Source of the DNA: Ophioceras dolichostomum
Taxonomy: Eukaryota; Ascomycota; Sordariomycetes; Magnaporthales; Ophioceraceae
Assembly (NCBI GenBank): GCA_003049485.1
Contig: PYST01000013.1
Coordinates: 62,001-126,000, forward strand
Length of the DNA stretch: 64,000 nt
Reading direction: 5' to 3'
A model generated the notes under the pieces. That model did no database searches. It was not told the origin of the DNA and worked only from the letters and a program-made list of their open reading frames with translations. The position numbers and the translations under genes were made by a program. Of this stretch, positions 32,095 through 43,618 are shown piece by piece; position 1 is the stretch's first letter; every line of letters starts with the position of its first letter.

Positions 32095-35000
32095 ATGTCG
32101 GAGCTTGAGAAACCAGATACCCCAGCGACGGTGACGACAACCACAAAGAAAAACGACAGTATGGAGAGGAGAAATTCGGCGTCAACAAGCGACTCGGACA
32201 AGGAGGTATGTGGTGTGGCCGACCATCCCATCTCTCATCGCCCTTTTCCTCTCATCAAATCACAGCCTAGCAAACATCACCACCACCAGCCCTATCCCTT
32301 GAACTTTCCTACTTCAGCAATTCTGGCTTCACCATCACCAACCCCTACCAACCCTTGTCACTCCTTCCCTCGCACCACCACCACGCGCACCACCACCCAG
32401 CCCTGGCCCAAGCCACCAAGAGGGGCGATTCATATCGCTCTCCGCCGCAACACTACCTCAACAACGAAACCCTACTTTTTCCCTCCACTTTCTTCTTCCC
32501 TCTCGTGATAGCGGCTATCGTTCTTGCTTCCATTGTCCACCAGCTTTGACACCCGTTGCTTGTCTGGGAAATCCCGTCGCGACAGGGAACAATGCCGGCA
32601 CCCGTCCGCACTTAATCTAAGTTTTAATGACCTGGAAGCTCCTCGTTTGCTGACCCAGCTCGCAACAACCACGATGACGATGCCACAGGACACATTCGAA
32701 GATGCGCCAGACGTGGCGTCGGTGCGCTCCCTGACCAAGAGAAAACCCTCGGTCCCCCGCCCGATCTCCGAGTCGAATCAGACCGAACTACAGGCCGCAT
32801 TCGGAAAGCTCAAGGCCAAGGCCGCCGCGAGGGCGAGTCGTCAGGGGGAAGAGGCGTCTGCGGACACGACAGCAGCCCTCAACACGAAGGGGGAGGCCAG
32901 AGACAGTGGAGACGAGAGGGAGTTGCAATCAGCGTCACAGTCACGGTCGGAATCTCAGTCGCCAGTACATTCGCAAGCACCTGCAGGTGTGGGTGCTGAA
33001 AGCAGGAGGAAATCGTCCGTCACAGCTGCATCCCGTCCATTATCTGGGGCTTCCAATGTCGACGGCGAGCTAGACAATGTCAACCTCGACGACGAGTCTT
33101 CGGCGACAAAACAACGAGCAACGAAAGGTGGGTCACGAGATACATGGCCCCAGGTTCAAGCACTTTGACGTGGCGGCCACAGTGCGTTGTTGTGTTTATT
33201 TGCATGGCCTGCATATCATGGCAATCTGTCTTTCCCCTTGCCCTTGCTGACCAACGAGAACGTGACAGCTGTTGCAAGCGAGAAGATCCCCGCCGATCGC
33301 GAATCACGGCCAAACTCGAATTCGAACTCGCACTCGCACTCAACAACAACCAAGACATTATCGCTAAGCAGCATAACCCAGGCTCTCCCGTCGATGCCCT
33401 GGTCTCCGCCGGCGAACGAATCGCCCACTAAAAAGAGCCCGCCGCTAGCACACCCCGCCATCCCTCCGCCCACGACCGCGCCGGCGCCGGTAGCTCCAAG
33501 CCGCAAATTGACGAGCCCCTTTGCCTGGCTCTCCCGCAGCACCACCAAGGAGGCCGCACCACCGGCGGCATCACCACCAGCTATTTCGCCCCGCAGAAAC
33601 ACGGCGAGCTCCGTCGCCACTCTCACCAGCAATCCTGAAATGATGTTGAGCCGACTAGAGGAGGAGAAGGGCGGTGACACAAGCGGCCACGGATCGAGGA
33701 GCAGCTTGAAGGACCGCTTCAAGCTGGTGCGGATGCGGGAGGAAGCCGGTGTCACCCTTCCAAGCGATGACGAGAAGACCCCGGCGGCCCAGTCGGGAGG
33801 ACTTGGCATACTGAGCCCCGGGGCCGGTCACCACCACCACCATGACGATAAGGAGAGCACGCTCAGTGGCCATACACTTATGGCCATCCCACCCACGTCG
33901 CCCGTCCCCACCAGCCCGAACCCAAGCCTAGCGCCTGGCACTGCGTCAGGCGTGGACGCTGGGCCGTCGGCCATCTCGGACGTGCCCGTGGACTGGGACT
34001 TGTGGCAATCGGTGGTTTATGAGGGGCCGGCGGCCGTGGCGAGGACGAGTCCGGAAGAGCTGAACCGCGCCATTGCCACCGGTATCCCCGCTGTTATTCG
34101 CGGTGTCGTCTGGCAGGTCCTGGCCCAGAGCAAGAACGAAGACTTGGAACCGGTGTACCGCGAACTCGTGGCCCGGGGGACCGATAAGGAGAAGGACCGC
34201 CACAGCGGCAGCTCGCTCGGCACGTCCAGCAACGCGAGCAATCTCAGCGTCCAGAGGGAAACAACCTCCTCCGCATCGTCGGTACATTCGGCAGTGGACG
34301 GATCCGGTCATCTTAACGGCGGTGGCAACAGCCCGGCCACCGATTCCAAAGAGCACAAGGAGCACAAGGAGGCGACCGAGGCGGCGTTGAAGGCCCACCA
34401 GGCCGCCGTTGCCGAGCGCAAGAAGCGGGAGAAAGAGGACAAGGCCGCGCTGCAGAGGCTAGAGAAGGTCATCCGCAAGGACCTGGGCGGCCGGACGAGC
34501 TTCTCCAAGTTCGCGGCCGCGCAGGGCCTGCAGGAGCCCCTATTCAACGTGTGCAAGGCGTACGCGCTCTTCGACGAAGGCGTCGGCTACTCGCAGGGCA
34601 TGAACTTCCTCATCATGCCCTTGCTCTTCAACATGCCCGAAGAAGAAGCCTTCTGCCTCTTGGTCCGGCTTATGAACCACTACCAGCTGCGCGACCTCTT
34701 CATCCACGACATGCCGGGCTTGCACAAGAGCCTGTACCAGTTCGAGCGGCTGCTCGAGGACCTCGAGCCCGCGTTGTACTGCCACCTGCGCCGCAAGGGC
34801 ATCTCGCCGCACCTGTACGCGACGCAGTGGTTCCTCACGCTCTTCGCCTACCGCTTCCCCCTGCAGCTCGTCCTGCGCATCTACGACCTGATCCTCTCCG
34901 AGGGCCTGTCCGCCGTGCTGAGGTTCGGCGTCGTGCTGATGCAGAAGAACGCGGCCCACCTCCTGACGCTGTCGGACATGTCGCACCTGACGAGCTTCCT

Positions 35001-35779
35001 CCGCGACCGCCTGTTCGACGTGTACATCGACTCGGCGCCCAGCGCGGGCGGCATCCTGGAGAACGGCTTCTTCGGCTCGTCGAGCTCCAACATGGACAAG
35101 GAGGTCTACCGCGCCGACCAGATGGTCCGCGACGCGTGCGAGGTGAAGATCACGCCGGAGCTGCTCGCCTCGTACACGGAGGAGTGGGAGGAGAAGACGG
35201 CGGCGGAGCGCCAGCGCGAGGCGGAGATCGCGCGCCGCGACGCCGAGATCGACGAGCTCCGGGGGGCGAACCACGCGGCCGCCGTAAAGGTCCGCAAGCT
35301 GGAGGAGCAGCTGCAGGCGCACGACACGGAGCAGGCAGAGCTGGCCACCCAGCTGGTGCACCTGAAGGTCGAGAACCAAGAGCTGAAGGACGAGGGGGAC
35401 TCGCTCAGGGAGCAGGCCAGGACGCTGAGGACCCTGCTGCAGGACCAGCCGGCCGAACTGGAGAAGGCGTGGCAGGAGGAGAGGGACTCGCTGATGAGCC
35501 GCAACGAGCAGGTGCACGAGGAGAACCGGAGGGTCGAGAAGGAGATGGCGGAGCTGGAGGAGGAGCTGGTGCAGACTAAGCTGAAGTATGCTGAGGTGAG
35601 TTCTTGGTCTGAATATGATCATCTCCTTCCTATCGTCTCTACTTTTAGAGACCTATTCGGGCCCCAAGATCTTGTCCACGGTTGGACAAATACTGACATC
35701 TCTCTCCTCCCCGCAGATCAACGACCAGCACGAGAACCTCACCCGTAGATGGACGGACCTGAAGCGGCAGTTCGCTTGA
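32095..35779 (+). CDS. TBC-domain Rab GTPase-activating protein (Gyp5-like)
   Basis: Exons 32095-32205, 32689-33127, 33269-35595 and 35717-35779 give about 979 aa. The TBC domain starts near residue 451 (GIPAVIRGVVWQVLAQSKNE), is interrupted by a low-complexity insert (about 480-575), and continues with IRKDLGGRTSF and GYSQGMNFLIMPLLFNMPEE. Arg592 is the predicted catalytic Arg finger and Gln626 the Gln finger. The region after about residue 790 is a long coiled coil ending in RRWTDLKRQFA. This family speeds GTP hydrolysis by exocytic and Golgi Rabs such as Sec4/Ypt1. The N-terminal 450 residues are disordered, Ser/Pro-rich. The 483-nt first intron is unusually long for this window. If it is not used, the protein could start at the ATG at 32674 or 32680, which precedes the second exon. 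Confidence 0.85.
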
Positions 35780-37468
35780 AGCCAATACATAGTTCCTCTC
35801 GCCTGCCTCCACCGATCGATATTTCTTCCATTCTCTCCTTCTTGTCACTCTAGAGAGCGTGTTCCTCCCACCCCATCTCATATTTTCCCCCTTATTTATT
35901 TCTTGTTTCTTTCTTGTTTTGCCTCCCTCTCTTCCGTAATGCCACACACGATACCACCATTGATCACAAAAAAGAGATTCATGTCGCATCATGCCAAGGG
36001 GCAAAGAAAAAATAACAGGGACGGACGATACGACTACAAACGAAACGGACTAAGCGCATGCATATGGTGGTGCTGTTGGCGGTAGGAAATTCCTCCTGGT
36101 ATGGGGACTTCATAGGCGGGCAGGCTGTCCGAGTGCTTCTCTTCGTTTTAGGAGTGTTTTTTATGTTGAGAGATATTTTTTTTTCGCCCTTTCACCTCTT
36201 TCGTGTCGTTGTTCCGTGTCAAAAAAAACTACGGACGACTTTTCTCTATTTTATTCATGTTTCTCTCCCATTCCCCCGACCCTCTTCGTTAATGTTCGTG
36301 TACAAAAAAAAGCTCTCCAGAGCAGCAAGACGGAGATTCCGGACCCTATTTACCCTGTCCAGTTTGATATCCCTTCGAAGTTCCTTCGCCGAGCAGGTGA
36401 TATATCACCGTCTTCCATGTAGACCTTTCTCTGGTGGACGGGTATGGCAAGATACGATACTGACTGGAATAGACTGAACGATGGATAGGTTGGGCGGATT
36501 GATGGCCTTTGGCTTCTTCACACATTCTCTGTTGGAAGGCCCAGGTAGAAAGCGTTTGCACGCGTGCGATATGAGAAGAGTTGCCAAAGCAGGTTCAATT
36601 CTTCATGTTCTAAGCTAGGTTCTATGGAAGAGACAGAGGGAGAGTCTCTCTCCTTTAAGTACAGGGAGAGGTGGAAGGTCGATGACGTTACTGAGGCAAT
36701 CGTTAACGTAGTCGTTGACGTTGTGACTTGGCCAGAGCCTCGTGGTCACTCGAGGCTTTGCGGTCAACAAGTCTGATGATTGGTGATCATCAGTCAACAC
36801 AATCAACATTCTCCTTCCTTCCAAATACCCCCGCGCGCTCTTCCTTTGTTTGCTGTCACCATTCTATTCGTCTTTTGGCCCGATCTGTGGCCTAACTGTT
36901 TTATTGAGGGTGAGTCTCCTTATTCCTCCCTCCTTCCTCCTATCAAGAGTCTAGAACCAAAGATGCATCTACGACTGGACAGATTGTCATCGTCCTGAGG
37001 GTAGCATAGTAGGATAGATCTGTTCCGTTATCACCCAATACGAAATCAATGAATGCAAATCGGGGACGGAGGGGTAAGCATGTGACGGAGAAGGCTGCTG
37101 CTGCTGGCTTGGGCCTGGACGGAGCCGGGCCCGATGCTTGGTTTGAAAGATTTTTGTCTTTATCGCCTTGAATGCAGATGGTATGAACGAAGAGGTTTCA
37201 CGAGGAAGAGGGGTATCATCACCCGATAATCTCCTCTCTCTTTCCTTTCCTCAACCCTTCTTTCACTCGACAATGATCACAAAAGGAGGCCAGGCCGTAC
37301 GCAATAAGGATTCGCAAAACCCCCACTCCTTGAGCCCATTTTGAAAGTTTTTATCCCATAAATGCAGAAAGAACGTTGCGAAGAAAGTAACCCCGTTGCC
37401 CCGTTTAGCAAGCAAGCCCCGTCACCTAAAGACCACCACAAAACCCAAAGCCATAACCGTCCCAACGC
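35780..37468. other. Tail-to-tail noncoding region, TBC gene / RPS6
   Basis: A 1.7-kb stretch between converging genes, with T-rich and A-rich runs. I see no supportable gene or structured RNA. Confidence 0.5.
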
Positions 37469-38932
37469 TTACTTGCGCATGGAGCTGGCACGGCGCTTGC
37501 GGTTCTCGGCCTTCGCGGCCTTGGCCTCGGCGACGCGCTTGGCGAGGATCTGGGAGTACTCGTTCTACGATGGGGGTTAAGAATGTTAGTGTCGGTTGAC
37601 CTTCGCGACAGATTGGAGCAGACAGGGTATCGATAATCAGGTGCCGGAGAGAAAACGTACCGCAGCATCCTTGACCTTCTCGGACTGGCGGCGCTTGAGC
37701 GCAACTCGGTGGCGCTTGTGCTGCAGGCGCTGGGGAGTGACCAGACGCTGGATCTTGGGCGCCTTGGTGTAAGGCTTCTTGCCCTCACCCTTGGGCTGGA
37801 CCTCACGGCGAATGACGTACTTGCGCACCTATTGAGATGGGATGGAGGAGATTCCCCGTGATTAGTCTTTGCTGGCATCTTCCCAGTCGTGCGTGCGTGC
37901 TTTTCTCCTCGCCTCATGCCCCTCTTTTTCACCTTGTCGCTTCCAGAGGCGTGCGTCGAAGGACGTAAAGGAGGCATTCTGGCGAGGATGCACTCTCTCA
38001 GACTCTACCCGAGACTAGACGGACGAGTAGGCATGGATAAAAGGTCAGACAGGACAAGAGACTAGCTCTCCCTCTGCTTGCACGGCCTCTCAGCCAAGCG
38101 AGAAAGAGATATAGCAGCCCTCGTCACTGTCGACGCTAACACAGCTATCCTCGTCGTCGTCGTAGTCGTAGTCGTCGGGCAGGCGAAGACGGGGGCGGCA
38201 AATAGCACAACATACATCGTCTTCCTTGCTGAGGTCGAAGAACTTGCGGATCTTGGTGGCGCGCTTGGGGCCGAGGCGCTTCGGGTGGACGACGTCGGTC
38301 AGGCCGGGGATGTCCTGCTCGCCGCGCTTGACGATGGCCAGGGCCAGGACGGAGATGTCGGCGCCGACGATGCAGCCGCGGACCGACTTGCGTTTACGCT
38401 CGCCGGTGCGGCGGGCACGGTAGCACGAGTGGCCATCTGACAGGAGCAGCATCACACGGCTGGGCAGCAGGACACCCTGCTTCATCGGGAAACCCTGCTT
38501 GTCGTTGCCACCGGTGATCTTCAGGATGTAGCCCTTCCACTCGTCGCCCAGGGTGTCGACCGCAACCTCTTGGCCCATCTGAATAGTTTCCAATCCGTCC
38601 CGAGCTTTTGTTAGCGAACATGATGGCCTCAATTACAAGGAACGCCGATCCTCTCCTCCTCCCGCAATGCAGGCTCAATCGAGCGGAAACACAAGAGATG
38701 CCAGCTTCTCGAGAAGCCCAGAAACAGCAGCCCCGAGGTTTCTCTGGAAGCTGGCAATCGGGATCGCGTCGATAGGGTACGCAGGAGGAGGAGAATCGGC
38801 GAGAACGGCAACGGCATGGTAAAGGCGGGCGGCACATACGCGCTTGTCAAGGAAGATTCTGAACCGGCGCTCATCCTCAACAACGATGGTCTTCTGGGCC
38901 CCACTGCTGGGGTTGCTGATGTTCAACTTCAT
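37469..38932 (-). CDS. RPS6: 40S ribosomal protein S6 (eS6)
   Basis: Four exons, 38932-38840, 38578-38216, 37828-37661 and 37564-37469, give 239 aa, the usual fungal length. It begins MKLNISNPSSGAQKTIVVED and contains RRTGERKRKSVRGCIVGADI and VRKYVIRREVQPKGEGKKPY. The C-terminus is NRKRRASSMRK. The RRASS motif matches the site phosphorylated by AGC (S6) kinases in fungi. eS6 is a small-subunit protein at the subunit interface side. Introns are 261, 387 and 96 nt; the 387-nt one is long for a fungal ribosomal gene. It is divergent from DPH1 over 612 bp. Confidence 0.96.
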
Positions 38933-39544
38933 CTTGTCGTTCTGACGGTTGTCGTCGACGACTTAAAAACGAAAAGAAAAGAAAGTCGGTCGGTCGGTCG
39001 GTCGTTGGGCGACTTCGTCGATGGCAGTTCTTCGAATTTGTACGAGGTCCAAAAAAGTTCCGGACTCTGACCTACAAAATTGGTTTGTGTGGGCTAGATT
39101 CCGCTAGGGCAAAGAGACTGACTGGCCTGTGCGAGAGCTGGCCAATCAGGTTAGTTTTAGCTTGCAGGGATGTGAGGTGGGGTGACCGCTTTCAGATGTG
39201 GCGGTCGATTATGTAACCAGCAACATCTCGGGTCCTCACTCCGCCGCGATACTCCCTCCTTGTCAGCGTCACTCGAGAATTTCGAGTTGAATACTGACAG
39301 ATTTACTGAATATCTCCTTGTGCTAGCTCAGCGAGTCAGCTTGGACCAAAGACGGCTCCGTGGTCCAAAACCTGGCCCTAAGTCTTCCTGGCTCCAAGGA
39401 TTTACGGGTTCCCCGAGCGGCAGGTCGATCTGAATACCTGCCCGCCGTGGACGCTACTCCGGGCAGGCTGTTCAGACTAGTCTCAAGTCTGTTTGCTGTC
39501 TAGAGCTATCCAGAGCACGCCTTGGACGGGAAGATTAAAACAAA
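38933..39544. promoter_or_regulatory. Shared divergent promoter region, RPS6 / DPH1
   Basis: These 612 bp separate two start codons on opposite strands and must carry both promoters. A tandem GGTC/TCGG tetranucleotide repeat at 38985-39004 lies in the RPS6 leader. On the RPS6 strand it is followed upstream to downstream by a CT-rich tract, typical of ribosomal protein gene leaders. Confidence 0.55.
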
Positions 39545-40982
39545 ATGGAGGACGACCGGGCTGAGGTGGATGTTGGCATAGCCGCCGACATCGAGCAGGG
39601 CTCTCAGCCTCCAGAGCCAGTCCTGAAGCAACCTAAGAAGAGATTTGTTGGCAGGAGAACAGCCGCTCAAGCAGCGTCCTCACGAATAGAATCCGGCGCT
39701 GCAACGGGGGAGTCGAGCGGGGCCGTCCAAGGCAAGGAGAAAATCCTCCTGTACTGTTAGCTTTTCCTGCCTAGGAGTTCTTGCTAATAGAAGTATGGCA
39801 CCAGCGGCTCAACCAAGGCGGGCTCCTCGACTATTGAACCAGGTCCCACCAGAACTTATGAACGATGTAGAGCTCAGCGCGGCGATCGGGCTGCTGCCAG
39901 CAAACTACTCGTTCGAGATCCACAAGACGATTCACCGAATCAGGACTTTGGGAGCGAAGCGCGTGGCGCTGCAGATGCCCGAGGGCCTGCTCCTGTTCGC
40001 GACGACCATCTCAGACATCTTGACGCAGTTCTGCCCCGGGACCGAGACGCTCATCATGGGCGATGTGACCTACGGCGCATGCTGCATCGATGACTTCACG
40101 GCTCGGGCCTTGGGCTGCGACCTCCTCGTCCACTACGCCCACAGTTGCCTTATCCCCGTGGACGTCACCAAGATCAAGACACTTTACGTCTTTGTTGACA
40201 TTAGTATCGACACATCACATCTACTAGCCTCACTGGAGCGGAGCTTCGCTGCCGGTAAGACCATAGCACTAGTGGGCACCATCCAGTTCAACGCCACCAT
40301 CCACGGCGTGCGCTCGACCCTCGAGCGCGGCGGGTTCACCGTCGTGGTGCCGCAGATCGCTCCTCTCTCCAAGGGCGAGATCCTAGGCTGCACGTCGCCG
40401 GACCTCTCCCGTTCCGCCCCAGCCGGCGCCGACGCCAAGCCCGTCGACCTGATCCTCTACCTCGGCGACGGCCGCTTCCACCTGGAGAGCATCATGATCC
40501 ACAACCCGTCCATCCCCGCCTACCGCTACGACCCCTATTCCCGCAAGCTGACACGCGAGGAGTACGGCCACGAGGAAATGCAGGACCTGCGTCGGCAGGC
40601 GATCCGCACCGCCCGGGACGCGCGGAAGAAGTGGGGCCTGATACTCGGCTCGCTCGGCCGGCAGGGCAACCCCCACACCCTGTCGCTGATCGAGCGCAGG
40701 CTCGCCGAGAAGGGGATCCCCTTCGTGAACCTACTGCTGAGCGAGATCTTCCCGGGCAAGCTGGCCATGATGGCGGACGTCGAGTGCTGGGTGCAAGTGG
40801 CGTGTCCGCGCCTCAGCATCGACTGGGGCTACGCGTTCCCCCGGCCGCTGCTGACGGCGTACGAGGCGCTCGTGGCGCTGGGGGAGAGGGAGGACTGGGG
40901 GAACGGGCCCTATCCGATGGACTATTATGGGAGGGAAGGGCTGGGGAGGACGAGGCCTCTTGCGCCGATCGAGGCCAAGTAG
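39545..40982 (+). CDS. DPH1: Diphthamide biosynthesis protein 1 (radical ACP-transfer subunit)
   Basis: Two exons, 39545-39731 and 39805-40982, give 454 aa. The join reads AVQ-AAQPRRAPRLLNQVP and uses a GC-AG intron (see that entry). With Dph2, Dph1 transfers the 3-amino-3-carboxypropyl group of SAM to the target His of elongation factor 2, the first step of diphthamide synthesis, in the cytosol. The three iron-sulfur cysteines of the family are visible: Cys155/156 in TYGACCIDD, Cys258 in GEILGCTSPDLS, and Cys396 in VQVACPRLSIDWG. RVALQMPEGLLLFA near residue 109 is also characteristic. The protein appears complete and functional. Its neighbour RPS6 is another translation gene. Confidence 0.93.
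39732..39804 (+). other. Probable GC-AG intron of DPH1
   Basis: The donor AAG|GCAAGG and acceptor CACCAG bound a 73-nt intron with a TGCTAAT branch-like element 14 nt before the acceptor. It is the only combination I found that restores frame at a normal intron length. GT donors nearby give either the wrong frame, a 40-nt intron, or a non-consensus GTCGAG site. Confidence 0.65.
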
Positions 40983-41265
40983 GTAGGGACGGTAGGAGAC
41001 GAGGAAGAAAAAAAAAGAAATATGAATAAGAACTCTTCTTCCCTTACTCGTAATTTTCGTGATCAACTTTCATCGTATATGTGACGGTAACGATCTGCGT
41101 AGAGGCTTCATTCCATCTGCGCGGATGACCTTGTCCGTCGACGACATGAATTGCAAAATGGTGCTGTAACGCCCGCCAGTGATAACCCAACTAGCCTTCC
41201 CAACCCATCCATACAGGAACCACCTTCTCACCCATTAACAATTCCTTCTCTTCCATGTCTTCCAC

Positions 41266-41820
41266 TCACTCAACGACACCAGAAACCCCACCCCCACCGC
41301 CACCAACCGGCTCAGGCCGCTGCGAAAACACGAGCTTATACCTCACGATCTCAATCACCTCCAGCTCATCATCAGTCGCCGCCGTCCCCGCAGCCCCCTC
41401 CCCACTCTCCTCCTCCCCCTCCGCACCTTCTCTCCTCTCAGTAGTAGCAGTAGCACGCCGTCGTCGTATAACCGCCAAAGGCCTAGGCAGCTTCTTCACC
41501 TCGCCCGTGAGGCGCTGGTTGGCGCCGACGTAGAGGTACACGCGCTTCATCCACGCGCTGCTGTCCACCCTGCTATTCGGGTCGTACTCCGGGAAGTCGA
41601 GCCGGCCGACCGGCACGGGGGTCAGTGTCGCCGCCGCGGCGTCTTCGCCCTCTAGAGCGGCTGTGGCGGCGGCCGCCGCCGCCTCGCTGGTGTTGATGGT
41701 GCCTTGCAGCTCGAGGAGCGCCAGACCGGCGGGAGTGTGCAGAAGCTGTGGGAGCGGGTTTGGAGGCTGGGTGTCACCGCCGTTGGGGCGTGTCGGCGGG
41801 TGGAGGGTTGCTGTTGTCAT
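41266..41820 (-). CDS. CTF8: Chromosome transmission fidelity protein 8
   Basis: A single exon encodes 184 aa from the ATG at 41820. Conserved Ctf8 segments are visible: LPQLLHTPAGLALLELQGTI, VGRLDFPEYDP, and WMKRVYLYVGANQRLTGEVK, then a conserved tail LEVIEIVRYKLVFSQRPEPV. Ctf8 joins Dcc1 and Ctf18 in the alternative RFC clamp loader that acts at replication forks and supports sister chromatid cohesion in the nucleus. A Glu/Gly/Ala-rich insert lies between the last two segments. The frame is open further upstream (to 41940) but has no other ATG. It converges with DPH1, with 283 bp between stop codons. Confidence 0.85.
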   Translation of the reverse strand: MTTATLHPPTRPNGGDTQPPNPLPQLLHTPAGLALLELQGTINTSEAAAAAATAALEGEDAAAATLTPVPVGRLDFPEYDPNSRVDSSAWMKRVYLYVGANQRLTGEVKKLPRPLAVIRRRRATATTERREGAEGEEESGEGAAGTAATDDELEVIEIVRYKLVFSQRPEPVGGGGGGVSGVVE

Positions 41821-42424
41821 GTTGCTGTTGATGATGTTTGGTGATGATGCGTCGTTGCTTGGTTTCAATGTCTGCTCAATCGCCAACACGCGATGAGACT
41901 GAGGTTGAGAAAGCAGTCCACCCTCACAAACAGGCAGCACGCGTAATTGTCGCGAGAAAACTTGTAGACCTGCTTTTGGTTGACTTTATTCGGATAATGA
42001 ATTGGTGATAAAAGCCTTAATAGATGTACTTTTTGTGAACCGAACCTTGAGAAGAGAATTGGACGCGGTTGGAGAGGAGTACAGCGGTTTTGACTGATTC
42101 AGCCTTACAAAATGGTCCCTTTGACACTCACCCAGCAACAACGATTCAATAGCAGGGCATTAACCACCGAGACACGAATAAATACACGAAAAAAGCTATT
42201 GAGCTCAGGGTCTTGAGCTGTACCATGAATAGCGGCTTCTATTATAGGCCGATTAATTTTTCCCTTCTTTACAGAATGAAGAAACACCCGCACAAGTATC
42301 GACCTTGCGATTCTGGTGTCTCGGCTTGCACTGCTGGGTATCGACCCATCCCCTAACGGCTAGCCCCCCTTTTTCACCACCTACATACACCTCGATGGGA
42401 AGTCACCTCTAAAACCACTTTCCT
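41821..42424. other. Spacer between CTF8 and the epimerase gene
   Basis: Six hundred bp upstream of CTF8 and downstream of the epimerase gene, both on the minus strand. It is AT-richer than the genes. No gene is evident. Confidence 0.5.
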
Positions 42425-43618
42425 TTACTTAACGCTAAACCTATAGCTAGCCTGCAGTACGTACGGATCATCCCCTGGCCCAAAGATCTGCTTCTTCTCC
42501 CTCCCCCAGCTCGGCTGATTGATGCCATCTACATAATCCTGCACCTCCAGCACCACGCACCCGCCCCTGGGTATCGTCCTGGGGAACGCGTCCGTGCCCT
42601 GCGTCCTCTTCAGCGGCACCTTGCCGTCCTGCCCGACGCACGAGTACATCTGGAACGCGTCCTGGTCCGAGAAGATATCGAGCGTGATGCCGCTCCAGGG
42701 GGACGCCAGCGACGCCACGGGGCCGGAAGTGCGCCAGTCGTACGGCCCGTCCTGCGCGCGGTTGACGAGCCAGCAGTTGTCGTATCCCGTGCAGTTGAAG
42801 CCGCAGTTGCCCAGAATCTCCGGGCTGGACATGTTCGCGCCGATGGGTTTGTCGGGACTGCTCCAGAAGTCGTTGACCGAGTACCGCTGGTTCGCGAGGA
42901 TGTCGCCCGTGGGGATCAGGATGCCGTCGACGTCGACGCGCTGCCCGCCGTGCGGCATGTGGAAGGTGTGGTCGTACACCGTGTTGGTCTCGTTGTTGGA
43001 GAAGCCGTCCAGGTTCCAGTACGTGTGGCTCGTGAGCATGATGGGCGTCTTCTTCGTGGTGGACAGCGCGACGATCTTGATGTCCCACGTCATCTCGGAC
43101 AGGGTGTACGTCACGTACGACACGACCTCTCCGGGGAACCCCTCCTCGCCGTCCGGGTCGACGAGCGAGAAGGTGATGCTGCTGTTGGTGTAGGACGCCA
43201 CGGTGAAGTTGCGGTAGTCCCAGCCGTTCGGCCCGCCGTGCAGGGTGTTCTCGCCCTCGGGGTTCGCGGCCGTCTTGTGCTCGTTGGGGCGGATGTGGTA
43301 CGCCGTGCCGTCGATCGTGAACGTGCTGTTCTTGATCCGGTTGGCGTACCGGCCGGGCACGCCGCCGAAATGGTCGTGCCGCGTGTCCAGAGTGAAGAAG
43401 GTGGCGTTGTCGAATCCCGTCACGAGGTCCCTGGAGATGCCGTACTTGTCGTCGATGAAGAGATTGGCAACGGAGGCGCCGTACGGCACGAACGCCGCGG
43501 ATATGCCCTCTCCGTAGATCCAGTACTTCCCATCGGAGTCTGGGCCGCTCTGGGCTGAGCAAGTTGGAAGCAGAACAGCAGCTCCTCCTAGGAGGCCGAG
43601 AACAATAGTGGACATCAT
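42425..43618 (-). CDS. Secreted aldose 1-epimerase (galactose mutarotase-like) family protein
   Basis: A single exon encodes 397 aa. The first about 22 residues (MMSTIVLGLLGGAAVLLPTC) form a signal peptide ending near SAQSG. The mature part has the GalM beta-sandwich signatures: NRIKNSTFTIDG, the NTLHGGPNGWDYR segment, and SHTYWNLDGF (about residue 196), where the His is the expected general acid. Many N-glycosylation sequons (NAT, NST, NFT, NSS, NET) fit an extracellular protein. Aldose 1-epimerases interconvert alpha and beta anomers of hexoses. Secreted fungal members are poorly characterised, so the substrate is unknown. No carbohydrate enzymes are next to it. Confidence 0.85.
   Translation of the reverse strand: MMSTIVLGLLGGAAVLLPTCSAQSGPDSDGKYWIYGEGISAAFVPYGASVANLFIDDKYGISRDLVTGFDNATFFTLDTRHDHFGGVPGRYANRIKNSTFTIDGTAYHIRPNEHKTAANPEGENTLHGGPNGWDYRNFTVASYTNSSITFSLVDPDGEEGFPGEVVSYVTYTLSEMTWDIKIVALSTTKKTPIMLTSHTYWNLDGFSNNETNTVYDHTFHMPHGGQRVDVDGILIPTGDILANQRYSVNDFWSSPDKPIGANMSSPEILGNCGFNCTGYDNCWLVNRAQDGPYDWRTSGPVASLASPWSGITLDIFSDQDAFQMYSCVGQDGKVPLKRTQGTDAFPRTIPRGGCVVLEVQDYVDGINQPSWGREKKQIFGPGDDPYVLQASYRFSVK

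Noticed and set aside
37829..38215. Possible box C/D snoRNA in the 387-nt RPS6 intron
   Set aside because: On the minus strand a GTGACGA and nearby CTGA words exist, but C box fit is imperfect and no terminal stem or C'/D' pair is clear.
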